A stretch of DNA of 32,117 nt from Deltaproteobacteria bacterium (GTDB taxonomy: Bacteria > Bdellovibrionota_C > UBA2361 > OMII01): assembly GCA_947467385.1 (NCBI GenBank), contig CANIHJ010000017.1:1-32117 (forward strand). Reading direction: 5' to 3'. A program made the translations under genes and the position numbers. This document shows positions 14,549 through 22,873 of the stretch, in pieces. The notes below the pieces were generated by a model. The model was not told the origin of the DNA. It ran no database searches and saw only the letters and a program-made list of their open reading frames with translations. Every line of letters starts with the position of its first letter. Within the stretch, counting starts at the first letter, position 1.

Positions 14549-15046
14549 ATGAAGATTCAATCTCTTGCTCTTGCCCTCTGCTCGCTCGCTTTTGCCTCAA
14601 GCGCATCTGCCGATTTCCGCATCGCAACCGTCGATGTGACCCGCATCGTCAACGAGTTCCCGGACGCAGTCGAAAAGAAAGAGGAGCTCGATGATGCCTC
14701 AGATAAGGCAAAGTCAAAGATCGAGTCGAAGGGTAAGGAGCTACAGGCTCTCAAGGACAAGCTTGAGAAGGCCAAGGTCAGCGCCGACTCTAAGGAGGCC
14801 GAGAGCTTCAGGTCGCAGGTGCGCGACTTCGAGCGCATGCGCGCCGACGCCAAGACCGAGCTTGAGCGCAAGTTCCTCAAGATGAACAAGGACGTCACGG
14901 ACAAGGTCATGTCGAAGATCGAGTCCTACGCCAAGTCGAAAAACTACGACCTCGTCCTCGACAAGAGCGACAAGATGCGCGGCACGGTGCTGTACGGGGA
15001 GGACTCGGCAGACATCACCGATGACATCATCAAGATGCTTAAGTAG
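14549..15046 (+). CDS. Skp/OmpH family periplasmic chaperone
   Basis: A 165-residue protein. The signal peptide covers residues 1-21 (ending SASA). Mature 'DFRIATVDVTRIVNEFPDA' is the usual first strand and start of the long arm. Residues 45-115 are a charged coiled coil ('KKEELDDASDKAKSKIESKG', 'KELQALKDKLEKAKV'), followed by 'MNKDVTDKVMSKIESYAKSKNYDLVLDKSD' as the return arm and closing strand. Skp trimers hold unfolded outer-membrane proteins in the periplasm. Usual partners bamA and lpxD are not adjacent. AAGGA lies about 11 bases upstream of the ATG. After the stop, AGGCG (15083) and CGCCT (15117) with TTTTT could form a weak terminator. Confidence 0.85.
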   Translation: MKIQSLALALCSLAFASSASADFRIATVDVTRIVNEFPDAVEKKEELDDASDKAKSKIESKGKELQALKDKLEKAKVSADSKEAESFRSQVRDFERMRADAKTELERKFLKMNKDVTDKVMSKIESYAKSKNYDLVLDKSDKMRGTVLYGEDSADITDDIIKMLK

Positions 15047-15180
15047 CGGCCAGAAAGACAGCAAGCTTACTTCCGAGTCGCTAGGCGTTTCTCGCAGAGC
15101 GGTTGGTAGTTTCGCCTGTTTTTGCCTGTTTTACGCTGCTATTCCTCAAATAATCGCGGTGAAGGGCCGAGCCTACCTTC

Positions 15181-15543
15181 ATGCGGTTAGTTGTGATCAT
15201 CGCATTGATTGGGCTCTCGACCCTGTCTATCTCGCCGTCGGCTGCCTCTGGTCCACAGCCCCAATCGGCCGCGCACCCGTCAGTTTCCGCTGCCGAGGTG
15301 ATTCGCGTTACGGAGATAGGCCCGCGACCAAGCACAGAGGGTAGGCAGAGTCGTAAGAAGCTCAAGCTCTTTCTCCCCGCAGAACAGCCGAAAGAGTCGC
15401 ACCTCGGCTCTCACCATCCTTCAAAAGGGGCCCCAAAGCGCCAAGAGGATCCGCTTCTTGGCGCTCGCGGCAAAAACGGGGTTGGTGTCGAGCCGTGGCT
15501 TCCTGCCCGCGGGCTCGGGGTCCAGATGGGCGTCACCTGGTAG
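15181..15543 (+). CDS. small secreted hypothetical protein
   Basis: A 120-residue product with a clear signal peptide (MRLVVIIALIGLSTLSISPSAASG). The mature part is short, proline- and basic-rich, with 'SRKKLKLFLPAEQPKES' and a Gly-rich tail ('VEPWLPARGLGVQMGVTW'), low in predicted structure except at the end. No family recognised. The ribosome site is weak (GAAGGG about 14 bases upstream). The 3' part overlaps a strong 10-base hairpin (15437-15465) that likely terminates the convergent HAD gene. The signal peptide is the main reason to believe it is coding. Confidence 0.6.
   Translation: MRLVVIIALIGLSTLSISPSAASGPQPQSAAHPSVSAAEVIRVTEIGPRPSTEGRQSRKKLKLFLPAEQPKESHLGSHHPSKGAPKRQEDPLLGARGKNGVGVEPWLPARGLGVQMGVTW
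15437..15465 (-). terminator. 10-base perfect stem, probable terminator of HAD gene
   Basis: AGCGCCAAGA (15437-15446) pairs perfectly with TCTTGGCGCT (15456-15465) around a nine-base loop. On the minus strand TTTGGGGCCCCTTTT follows. It lies about 85 bases downstream of the HAD stop and inside the convergent secreted-protein frame. Confidence 0.5.
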
Positions 15544-15548
15544 GGACA

Positions 15549-16223
15549 TCACACATCGAATTCAGCCCGGATGAGCCGAGACACCTCGGTTAGGTCGCGA
15601 ACAACACGCCAGGCCAGGGCACGCGACTGCTCTGTCGGCTCTATGAGGTCCGGCACAAGCACTGTTCGAAGCCCAGCCCTCGTGGCGGCCTCAAGCCCAG
15701 CTGGCGAGTCCTCGCACGCCAGGGAGCCGGCCGGCGAATGGCCGATCGTTAGGCAGGCTTTCAGGTAGATGTCTGGCGACGGCTTGCCGTGCACTACCTG
15801 GTCTCCACCGATAACGGCATCAAAGCGGTGCAGGACCGAGAGTCGCTCAAGCTTGCGCCGCGCCCGCTCGGTGGCGGTGGAGGTCGCTATAGCCCGCGGA
15901 ATCTTGAATTCGTCGAGTGTATCTAGCACATCCGCAACTCCTTTTTTGAGCGGTATCCTGCCCTGCTCGATCTCGGCATCGTACAGCCCTACAAAGGTGC
16001 GAAGGAGGTCATTCACGAGCGCGGCACTCCCGAGATGCTGCTCAAGGTACTTGGGGCCATCGACGCTGTTCTTGCCGACCAAGCCAAGCGAAACCTCGGC
16101 GGAAAGCGGCGCCCCTACCTGGGCGGCCGAGATGAGCAGGATCTCCTGTGAACGGCGCTCGCTGTCAAGCAGCAGGCCGTCCATGTCAAACACCACCGCA
16201 TCGAGCGGAAACTTTTTGCCCAT
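15549..16223 (-). CDS. HAD-superfamily phosphatase, beta-phosphoglucomutase-like
   Basis: A 224-residue class IA HAD protein. Motif I 'VVFDMDGLLLDS' has nucleophile Asp13 and acid/base Asp15; motif II 'IATSTA' has Ser115; motif III is 'HGKPSPDIYL' with Lys147; motif IV 'CEDSPAGLEAA' has Glu171 and Asp172. The helical cap (18-85) is the type found in phosphatases of sugar phosphates and in beta-phosphoglucomutase. Substrate unclear. A TATAGT hexamer (minus, 16237-16232) ends eight bases before ATG 16223 and no Shine-Dalgarno sequence is visible. It is divergent from recQ across only 42 bases, the -10 boxes overlapping. Confidence 0.88.
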   Translation of the reverse strand: MGKKFPLDAVVFDMDGLLLDSERRSQEILLISAAQVGAPLSAEVSLGLVGKNSVDGPKYLEQHLGSAALVNDLLRTFVGLYDAEIEQGRIPLKKGVADVLDTLDEFKIPRAIATSTATERARRKLERLSVLHRFDAVIGGDQVVHGKPSPDIYLKACLTIGHSPAGSLACEDSPAGLEAATRAGLRTVLVPDLIEPTEQSRALAWRVVRDLTEVSRLIRAEFDV

Positions 16224-16231
16224 AGGGGCGA

Positions 16232-16239
16232 ACTATAAT
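16232..16239. promoter_or_regulatory. overlapping divergent -10 boxes for HAD and recQ genes
   Basis: The 8 bases ACTATAAT hold TATAAT on the plus strand (16234-16239), a perfect -10 for recQ, and TATAGT on the minus strand (16237-16232), a five-of-six -10 for the HAD gene. The two cannot be occupied at the same time by polymerase. No good -35 was found for either. Confidence 0.5.
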
Positions 16240-16265
16240 CCCGATCGCAATGGGTGGGGAACCGC

Positions 16266-18215
16266 ATGCAGTTGAAACCTCCGAGCTCCGACGAGCATTC
16301 CCACAAATTCTATCCGGGACTCGCCTATTACCTCCTGGACTCTATGGGCGAGGTCAGCGAAACTCTACCCGATATGGGACTGTTCTCGACCGATCCGCTC
16401 ACGGCAAAGCTCAAGGAGAGCTTCGGCTTCTCAAAGTTTCGCCCGCTTCAGCGCGAGATAATCGAAGAGACCCTGGCGGGCCGCGATGCGCTCGCAATCC
16501 TTCCCACCGGAGGCGGCAAGTCGCTGTGCTACCAGCTCCCTGCCCTGATGCGCCAGGGCCTCACGCTCGTCGTCTCACCCCTTATCGCCCTCATGAAGGA
16601 CCAGGTCGATGGGCTCCTTGAAAACGGCATCAAGGCCGCATACCTCAACTCTTCTCTCGACGAGGGTGAGTCAAAGGAGACGTGGCGCCAGCTCTACCGC
16701 GGAGACATACGGATTCTCTACCTGTCGCCGGAGCGCCTCATGGTTGAGGGGATGTTCGACACTCTGGCCTCCCTCAACCTTGAGTTCGTCGCGGTCGATG
16801 AAGCGCACTGCGTATCGTCGTGGGGGCACGACTTTCGCCCGGAGTACCGATCGCTCAAGGCGCTGCGCGAGCGCTTCCCCAACGTGCCGGTTCTAGCGCT
16901 CACAGCCTCCGCCACTGAGCGCGTGCGCGTAGACATCCGGCAGATGCTCGGCATGGATGATGCCAAGACCTTTATCGCAAGCTTCAACCGCCCCAGCCTT
17001 TCGTACCGCATCATCCCGCGGCTGTCTCCGATGAAGCAGGTCTTCGAGGTCCTTGCCGACCACAAGGACGAGAGCGGAATTATCTATTGCCTGAGCCGGG
17101 CGAAAACTGAGGCTGTGGCCGATGATCTCTTGAAGAAGGGCGTTAAGGCTGCTGCGTACCACGCCGGACTCCCTGCTGCCCAGCGCGACAAGCGCCAAGA
17201 GCAGTTTGTGCAGGATGAGATCCAAGTCATGGTTGCGACCATCGCCTTTGGCATGGGCGTGGACAAGCCCGATGTGCGGTTCGTTATCCACCATGACCTG
17301 CCCAAAAACATCGAGAGCTACTACCAGGAGACGGGGCGCGCGGGGCGCGACGGGCTTCCGAGCGAGTGCGTACTGCTTTACAGCTCGGGGGACGCCGCAA
17401 AGCTTCGGCAATTCATCGATCAGGCGAGCGACCAAACCGAGCGCGAGGTGGCGGGCCGGCAGCTCACGCAGCTCCTGCAGTTTGCCGAGGGCTCGGAGTG
17501 CCGCAGGGTGTCGCTCCTTCGGTATTTCGGAGAGGAATACAAGGACGATCGCGGGAAGCCGATCCTTTCGTGCGGGGCATGCGATAACTGCCTCACGCCG
17601 CGTGATGAGGTAGACGCGACCGAGATCGCCCAGAAGTTCATTTCGTGCGTGCTTCGTATCAACAAGCACAGCGGGTTCTCGGTAGGCCTAGCGCACATCG
17701 TCGACGTGCTCACCGGGGCGCAGCACGAGAAGATCAAGCGCTGGGGTCATGACTCACTCTCTACCTACGGTGTCGGCCGTGGCCGGGCGAAGTCCGAGTG
17801 GCTCTACTACGGGCGCGAGCTGATATCGCGCGGGCTGCTTCGCACCAACCCGGAGCGCTTTAACGTTATCGAGGTGACGCCGGAAGGGCTTCAGGTCTTA
17901 AAGGAGCGGCGCTCAGTTACCCTACGTGCTCCTCTCGTAACTTCTGGGCTGACGTCAGACAAGAAAAATGAGCAGAAAAGGCGCCTCGGCGCGATCGACT
18001 ACGATACGGCGCTCTTTGAGAGGCTTCGCTCGTGGCGCGTCGGCGTCGCGAAGAAGAAGGGGGTGCCTGCCTACATGGTCTTCAGCGACGCCACACTCCA
18101 GGCCATCGCCGCGTCCCAGCCGAGCTCCCTCGGTGGGCTTGAGGGCATAAGCGGCATCGGAGAAAAGAAGCTCTCGCTCTACGGCGAGGCGCTGCTGGAA
18201 GTCATCTCAGGCTAG
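16266..18215 (+). CDS. recQ: ATP-dependent DNA helicase RecQ
   Basis: About 649 residues, near E. coli RecQ. It unwinds DNA 3' to 5' in recombination and replication-fork repair. Motif 0 'FGFSKFRPLQ', Walker A 'PTGGGKS', motif Ia 'VVSPLIALMKDQV', motif II 'VDEAHCVSSWGHDFRPEY' (the DEAH and aromatic-rich loop), motif III 'ALTASAT', motif V 'VMVATIAFGMGVDKPDV' and motif VI 'QETGRAGRDG' are present. The RecQ-Ct zinc site uses 'CRRVSLLRYFGE' and 'CGACDNC'; the winged helix follows, then the HRDC domain 'LFERLRSWRVGVAKKKGVPA' to the end. ATG 16266 has GGTGGGG six to seven bases upstream; GTG 16254, ATG 16344 and ATG 16374 are other in-frame starts. Confidence 0.95.
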   Translation: MQLKPPSSDEHSHKFYPGLAYYLLDSMGEVSETLPDMGLFSTDPLTAKLKESFGFSKFRPLQREIIEETLAGRDALAILPTGGGKSLCYQLPALMRQGLTLVVSPLIALMKDQVDGLLENGIKAAYLNSSLDEGESKETWRQLYRGDIRILYLSPERLMVEGMFDTLASLNLEFVAVDEAHCVSSWGHDFRPEYRSLKALRERFPNVPVLALTASATERVRVDIRQMLGMDDAKTFIASFNRPSLSYRIIPRLSPMKQVFEVLADHKDESGIIYCLSRAKTEAVADDLLKKGVKAAAYHAGLPAAQRDKRQEQFVQDEIQVMVATIAFGMGVDKPDVRFVIHHDLPKNIESYYQETGRAGRDGLPSECVLLYSSGDAAKLRQFIDQASDQTEREVAGRQLTQLLQFAEGSECRRVSLLRYFGEEYKDDRGKPILSCGACDNCLTPRDEVDATEIAQKFISCVLRINKHSGFSVGLAHIVDVLTGAQHEKIKRWGHDSLSTYGVGRGRAKSEWLYYGRELISRGLLRTNPERFNVIEVTPEGLQVLKERRSVTLRAPLVTSGLTSDKKNEQKRRLGAIDYDTALFERLRSWRVGVAKKKGVPAYMVFSDATLQAIAASQPSSLGGLEGISGIGEKKLSLYGEALLEVISG

Positions 18216-18224
18216 GATCCTCGC

Positions 18225-19535
18225 TCACGGCAGCGCTTGAGCAGCTGCCATGCGCCGAAGGGACCAGCGCAGGGGGACGATACCAATCAGGGCCATGACG
18301 CTAAAGCTCGCAAAGTAGACAACTGTGTCAGGGCCAATCCCGGCCTTGGCGAAGAGGCCCGTCACGAGGGCCGTCACGCCGTTTCCAAGCGCGACCGACA
18401 GGAGGTAGAAAGACGTCACAAATGACTTGCTGGCGCTTGGGGCGTGCGTGTACGCCAGCTCAAGTGCCGTTATTGAGATCATGACCTCGGAAGCCGTCAG
18501 GATGAGGTAGGCCGCAAGCTGCCACACGACAGAAACCGCCATTCCCTGGGCTAACATCACCTGCACTCCGGCAACGAGGGCGAATGACGCCGCCGCGAGG
18601 AGCATTCCGACGGTGAGCTTGCCGCCGGTCGTGACGGCCATGCACCGAGAGAGCGCAGGATAGAGCATCCATGTGAAGAGTGGAGTCAGGATTAGTATCA
18701 GTACCGGGTTCGCCGCCTGCACTTGCGAGGGAAGGAGCGTGAAGGAGATGCCGAACGGCAGTGATATCTCACGGCCAAGCCTCTCTGCCTGCAAGACCCA
18801 CGACGATCCCGTTTGGTCGAAGAGAGACCAAAAGATCGACAGCGAGGCAAAAAGGAGCGCCAATGCGGCAAGCCGCCGGGTGGAGCCGGGGGCGGCTAGA
18901 GCGCCAACGTAGTCGCGCAGCGGGGTCGGTGGCAGTGCAACGTACCTTGAGCGCCCAAGCCAAAAGACGAGTGTCGCGACGCCCATGAAGATTCCCGGGA
19001 CCGCAAATGCAACGTGCGAGCCGTACTGCTCAAGGAGCCAGGGCGTCATGAGTGTCGACACGAAGGCTCCCACATTGATGGCGAGGTAAAAGAGGCTGTA
19101 GCCCTCGCTGAGGCGCGCTGACCCGGCGTGGCGGTACTGGTCGCCGAGATGGGCCGAGACACATGGCTTGATGCCTCCGGCCCCAACTGCAATGAGCGCA
19201 AGGCCCACGGCGAGGCCTTCCCGAGAGTCATCGAGGGCAAGCGCCGCGTGCCCCGCACAGTACACGAGTGAGAGTGCGATGATTGTCCGGTACTTTCCAA
19301 GGAGAATGTCCGCGATGAGCGCACCGATGACCGGAACGAAATAGTTCCCCATGCCGAAGATGTGGTACCAGAACGTCGCATCTTCTTGGGACATCGGGGC
19401 TGGAGCGCCGCTGCGGTCGAGCAGCATCGTGGTCATGAACACCACAAGGATGCTCTTCATCCCGTAGAAGCTAAAGCGCTCTGCGACTTCGTTTGCGATA
19501 ATGAAGGGCAGGCCCCGCGGGTTTTTCCTCAGCAT
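18225..19535 (-). CDS. POT/PTR2 family proton-coupled peptide transporter
   Basis: A 436-residue membrane protein of about 12-14 helices. The POT signature 'NEVAERFSFYGM' (ExxERFxYYG type, residues 15-26) near the start binds protons and peptide termini. 'GALIADILLGKYRTI' (about 71-85) and 'GAGGIKPCVSAHLGDQY' are the other family motifs; 'FYLAINVGAFVS' follows. These proteins import di- and tripeptides into the cytoplasm. Length is slightly below the usual 450-500. It ends 9 bases from recQ (convergent). A weak GAGAG ribosome site precedes ATG 19535. It is 42 bases downstream of rpiA on the same strand, possibly one transcript. Confidence 0.88.
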   Translation of the reverse strand: MLRKNPRGLPFIIANEVAERFSFYGMKSILVVFMTTMLLDRSGAPAPMSQEDATFWYHIFGMGNYFVPVIGALIADILLGKYRTIIALSLVYCAGHAALALDDSREGLAVGLALIAVGAGGIKPCVSAHLGDQYRHAGSARLSEGYSLFYLAINVGAFVSTLMTPWLLEQYGSHVAFAVPGIFMGVATLVFWLGRSRYVALPPTPLRDYVGALAAPGSTRRLAALALLFASLSIFWSLFDQTGSSWVLQAERLGREISLPFGISFTLLPSQVQAANPVLILILTPLFTWMLYPALSRCMAVTTGGKLTVGMLLAAASFALVAGVQVMLAQGMAVSVVWQLAAYLILTASEVMISITALELAYTHAPSASKSFVTSFYLLSVALGNGVTALVTGLFAKAGIGPDTVVYFASFSVMALIGIVPLRWSLRRMAAAQALP

Positions 19536-19577
19536 GGCGCTCTCTCGCCCCGCATTCCCATGCTTTTCTGTCTGGCC

Positions 19578-20240
19578 CTAGAGCGACGATACGCCTGAGG
19601 CGCTCGCGACGATAACCTCCGAGGCATAGCCGATGAAGAGGCCGCTATCGACAACTCCAACGATGCCCTTGATATCGCGCTCCAGATTCTCACGAATCGC
19701 TGGAAAGGCCGCATCGATGATGATGTTTCCGGCCTCGGTGATAACCGGCCCGTGCTTGCCGCTGCCTGAGCGGATCTCAAGTGACGTTGCCCCAAGAGCC
19801 CGCAGCCCCTCTTCTGCCAGGATGCGCGCCTCGGGGATCACCTCCACCGGCACCGGGCATCCTGCGCCGAGCTGCGAAACGACCTTGGTATCATCGACGA
19901 TGATGATAAATTTTTTGCAGCGCTTGGCGAGGATCTTCTCCTGGAGCATCGCGCCTCCCTTCCCCTTGATGGCCCAGCGCTCCTTGGTGACCTGGTCTGC
20001 GCCATCGAACCCCCACGAGAGGTGGCCGTTGAATGCCTGGTAGAGCACGGTGAGCCCAAGCTCCTGGCAGCGCCACGCGCTCTGGAGCGACGTTGGGACG
20101 ACGGTCAGGCGCAAGCCCTCCTGCTGTACGCGCTTGCCGATCTCCGTTAGGGCGGCGTCGACCGTTGTTCCGGTCCCGACACCGATTACGTCGCCGTCTT
20201 TGACTCGGCGGGCTATCTCTTGGGCTACCTTCTCTTTCAT
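19578..20240 (-). CDS. rpiA: ribose-5-phosphate isomerase A
   Basis: A 220-residue protein, the length of E. coli RpiA. It interconverts ribose 5-phosphate and ribulose 5-phosphate in the pentose phosphate pathway. 'GVGTGTTVDAAL' (20-31) binds phosphate, 'GFDGADQV' (77-84) holds catalytic Asp79 and Asp82, 'IKGKGGAMLQEKIL' (91-104) has Lys94 and Glu101, and 'IIIDAAF' and 'GIVGVVDSGLF' are conserved. The usual Glu after DGAD is Gln here, a minor change at a site not known to be catalytic. ATG 20240 has only a weak GGGG/TAGGG site. The order VKOR-DsbA, rpiA, POT on one strand suggests readthrough. Confidence 0.93.
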   Translation of the reverse strand: MKEKVAQEIARRVKDGDVIGVGTGTTVDAALTEIGKRVQQEGLRLTVVPTSLQSAWRCQELGLTVLYQAFNGHLSWGFDGADQVTKERWAIKGKGGAMLQEKILAKRCKKFIIIVDDTKVVSQLGAGCPVPVEVIPEARILAEEGLRALGATSLEIRSGSGKHGPVITEAGNIIIDAAFPAIRENLERDIKGIVGVVDSGLFIGYASEVIVASASGVSSL

Positions 20241-20303
20241 GGCCCTAGGCTACCCCGAGGGGGGTACGATGCAAAGTGGGTAGGTAGCGGCGGCACACGG
20301 GCA

Positions 20304-21617
20304 CTATCGCTTGCGCTCTGCCAGGATGGAATTAAAGACCGCGCGCATGACATCCGGGCTCATGCTCTCAAGCAGCCTGCCGTTGACCCACATCGACGGC
20401 GTGGACACCAGACCGAGGCGCTGCCCCTCCTCAACATCCTGCGCAATCTTGCCGGCGTAGCGCTTTGAGTCGATGCACTCCCGGAGTGCAGTGGCATCGA
20501 GCCCAAGCTGCTCAGTGGCTTTTTGAATGAGGGTATCCCGCACCTGCTGATTGGTCTTGCCCTGGGGCTCATCAAGGGCTGGGTCGGTGAAAACGAGATC
20601 CACGCCTTCCTTAAGCTTCCCCTGCTCCCCCGCGCAGCGGCTAAAGTATGCGGCTGTGCAGGCGTAGAGGTGGAACTGGCGGTTAATAGAGGGATTGCAG
20701 CTGTTGTCGAGCGGAAAGTTCTTGAACACGAAGGTGTACCTTCCCTCGTATTCACGCAGCACCTCGTGCAGCGTCTTGTACATCCGCCGGCATGCCGGGC
20801 ACTCGAAGTCAGCGAACTCCACGATCGATATCGGCGCATCGGCAGGGCCTTCGCGAAGGTCCGACTGACTGCCGGCGCCGTCGACGACACGCGGAGCGTC
20901 AATCGAAGCCATGCTCCACGCCTCAACCTGCTCTTTGAGGCGCGGATCACGCTCTGGAGGAAGGCCACTGCTTAGGTAGCCGAGTATCATCTCTGGCAGC
21001 TGCACCGCGAGCGCCCCAATCCCGACGACGAGAAGAAACCCGACGCGCGAAAGGGCCGACGCTGCTGCTGTGCGCGCAGGAAGCAGCAGCAGGGTGATGC
21101 CAAGGAAGTGAATCGTTGCGTCGAAGCCTGCACGAATCCCCTCACCCCAGCGCCCCTTCCAGGCGCCTCGTGCGGTAACCCCGAAGAGGAGAAAGTTAAC
21201 GAGGTAGAGGGTCATGCACATAATGCAGAGCGCCCCGATGATAAAATGCGATATGCCCATCAGGGCTATCGAGCAGAGGGATGCCGCCGCCGAGAAGAAG
21301 AGGGTGACCGCCGCCGCATCGCGGCGCGAAAGAGCCTTCGTGCACAACGCAGCCAAGTTTGTCCCTATCAGGCAGGAGTAGAAAAATACGCCGTACGCGC
21401 CAAGGGGTATGCCGAAGAACGTTGACCACTCGCTCGTATTGACCTTGGTGCAGTCTAAGTACGCGGAGATGCTGCACACCGATGGGCCGGTGGCGAGGCC
21501 GTGCGTGTACACAACGTGCTCGTAGAGCGCAAAAGCGGCTGACGCAAGCCCAAGCACGGCCAGGAAAAGCGAGAGTAAAACGATGGGCGTGAGCCGCTGC
21601 TCACCCGGGAGGGTCAT
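20304..21617 (-). CDS. VKOR-DsbA fusion protein
   Basis: A 437-residue fusion. The N-terminal VKOR domain has about five membrane segments with loop cysteines 48 and 56 ('PSVCSISAYLDC'), 'SEWSTFFGIPLGAYG' and the quinone-side pair 'CIMC' (131-134). The C-terminal thioredoxin-fold domain (about 255-437) carries 'EFADFECPACRRM' (Cys273, Cys276), 'KNFPLD', and a cis-proline loop 'VSTPSMWVNGR'. DsbA-like domains oxidise protein thiols and VKOR reoxidises them via quinone. This layout couples both in one polypeptide, as known for fused VKOR homologues. A GTG at 21638 could add seven residues. Several neighbours here are Cys-bearing exported proteins and could be clients. Confidence 0.9.
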   Translation of the reverse strand: MTLPGEQRLTPIVLLSLFLAVLGLASAAFALYEHVVYTHGLATGPSVCSISAYLDCTKVNTSEWSTFFGIPLGAYGVFFYSCLIGTNLAALCTKALSRRDAAAVTLFFSAAASLCSIALMGISHFIIGALCIMCMTLYLVNFLLFGVTARGAWKGRWGEGIRAGFDATIHFLGITLLLLPARTAAASALSRVGFLLVVGIGALAVQLPEMILGYLSSGLPPERDPRLKEQVEAWSMASIDAPRVVDGAGSQSDLREGPADAPISIVEFADFECPACRRMYKTLHEVLREYEGRYTFVFKNFPLDNSCNPSINRQFHLYACTAAYFSRCAGEQGKLKEGVDLVFTDPALDEPQGKTNQQVRDTLIQKATEQLGLDATALRECIDSKRYAGKIAQDVEEGQRLGLVSTPSMWVNGRLLESMSPDVMRAVFNSILAERKR

Positions 21618-21758
21618 AGTGTGTTTGTGCGCTGCCACCTTGCGGCTGTTGTAGCAGCTTTTGGCCGTTGCCGCACTATGTCTGGGGCGCCAGCTAGCAG
21701 TCCGGTGCCCCTGCTGCGGGCAGTTCTAGGGAACACGCGTGGGGGGCCGCAGTTTGTG

Positions 21759-22076
21759 CTACTTGGCGGCAGCAGCCTCGCCATCGCCGAAGAGCAGCGG
21801 TGGCCGGCGGAGGTGAAGCCCTGATTGCGAGAGCTTGACCCAGATCTCCTGGAGTATCTCCTTGTTTTGGGGATCGAGGAGGTCGTAGATGTTGTCGAGG
21901 CTCATGACCTGCTGCATTGCAGACATGGCAAAAATCGGCGCAGCTTGATCCTTCATAAGCCGCTCATGCACATCGGTGATGAAGGTGCGAAGCTCCGCCT
22001 TACTCGAAATGCGGCCCGCCTCCTTGACTACCTCTGCTGCTGCCTCTTTGCTCTTGGTCTCTTTCTTGTTCTTCAT
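21759..22076 (-). CDS. small cytoplasmic hypothetical protein
   Basis: A 105-residue protein. The Lys/Glu-rich N-terminus (KNKKETKSKEAAAEVVKE) is followed by two or three helices, 'KAELRTFITDVHERLMKD' and 'FAMSAMQQVMSL', then 'LLDPQNKEILQEIWVKL'. No signal peptide or membrane segment; no family recognised. GGTAAAGGT sits right before ATG 22076, and the upstream lipoprotein stop is at 22081-22083, four bases away, so the two are cotranscribed and probably translated together. The open frame and the tight spacing support coding. Confidence 0.7.
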   Translation of the reverse strand: MKNKKETKSKEAAAEVVKEAGRISSKAELRTFITDVHERLMKDQAAPIFAMSAMQQVMSLDNIYDLLDPQNKEILQEIWVKLSQSGLHLRRPPLLFGDGEAAAAK

Positions 22077-22080
22077 ACCT

Positions 22081-22809
22081 TTACCGATCTATTGCGATTA
22101 TCTCGATAGCCTGATTATACCTGGTCGGGTTGTCGAACGGATCAATTAATACCGGCGCGTCCGTCACCACCACTCTCGTCTCAAGCCGACGCGGCTCGAT
22201 TCCCGCCCTGACGAGCTGGTTCACAAACTCCTTCGCCCGCTCCTCCGTAAGGTGATCGGCATACGTCGAAGGCGAAGTTGCCTTGGCATACGACGCGATC
22301 ACAAGCCGAGAGTAGGGTAAGCGAAACTCGTTCATGCGCGCAATCTCCTCGACGACGCTCACGCCCGACGAGCACATCTTAACCGAGTCCCCGCTAAAAA
22401 AGACATCCGCCGGGAATATATCCCGGGACGGGTGGATTGCCTTACGACGCTTGTAATGCTCCGCCAAAACCTCCTGGGCAAAGGTGCGCTTCTTCTCGCG
22501 CTTGAGCTCGGCAGCTAGCTTCATTTCCTGGGCTTCAGCGCCGTCGCTCATGGCGCCCTGGATCATGCCCACAACCGCGCCAAATCCGGCTCCAACAGCA
22601 ACGCCGGGACCCGCGCCAGCAGAGAGCTGCGCGCCCGTTATGGCGCCCGCTCCGGCGCCCTCAATCGCCCCCACTCCCGTGCCCGAAAAGAGCTTATCCG
22701 GCCCTTCAACGGGCTTCGACGAGCAGGCGGACGCGAACAGGAGGCCGAGACCAAAAAGTGCGGCGTGGAGCCGCCGGGATGCTTTAGTATGTGTGCGCTT
22801 AGGAATCAT
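22081..22809 (-). CDS. outer-membrane lipoprotein with glycine zipper and OmpA-like domain
   Basis: A 242-residue lipoprotein. The signal peptide ends in a lipobox-like 'FASAC' with Cys29. A Gly/Ala-rich zipper (about 43-90: 'GVGAIEGAGAGAITGAQ', 'GAGFGAVVGMIQGAM') probably inserts in a membrane, then a Lys/Arg helix. The C-terminal part (about 130-242) reads like an OmpA-like peptidoglycan-binding domain: 'FFSGDSVKMCSSGVSVVEEIARM', 'RLVIASYAKATSPSTYADHLTEERAKEFVNQLVRAGIEPRRL' in outline, ending 'NQAIEIIAI'. The peptidoglycan-binding Asp/Arg positions are not clearly conserved. Similar to YiaD-type proteins but more divergent. Separate from the M16 pair by 64 bases. Confidence 0.75.
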   Translation of the reverse strand: MIPKRTHTKASRRLHAALFGLGLLFASACSSKPVEGPDKLFSGTGVGAIEGAGAGAITGAQLSAGAGPGVAVGAGFGAVVGMIQGAMSDGAEAQEMKLAAELKREKKRTFAQEVLAEHYKRRKAIHPSRDIFPADVFFSGDSVKMCSSGVSVVEEIARMNEFRLPYSRLVIASYAKATSPSTYADHLTEERAKEFVNQLVRAGIEPRRLETRVVVTDAPVLIDPFDNPTRYNQAIEIIAIDR

Positions 22810-22873
22810 AGAGACCCATGATGCTGTGTGGTTACACTGCGTGGTTCGTCTCTATACGATGAGGGGTTGAGTA

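Noticed and set aside
16893-17669. A 258-codon minus-strand open frame inside recQ
   Set aside because: RecQ helicase motifs lie in the plus frame over the same bases; the minus frame is a shadow.
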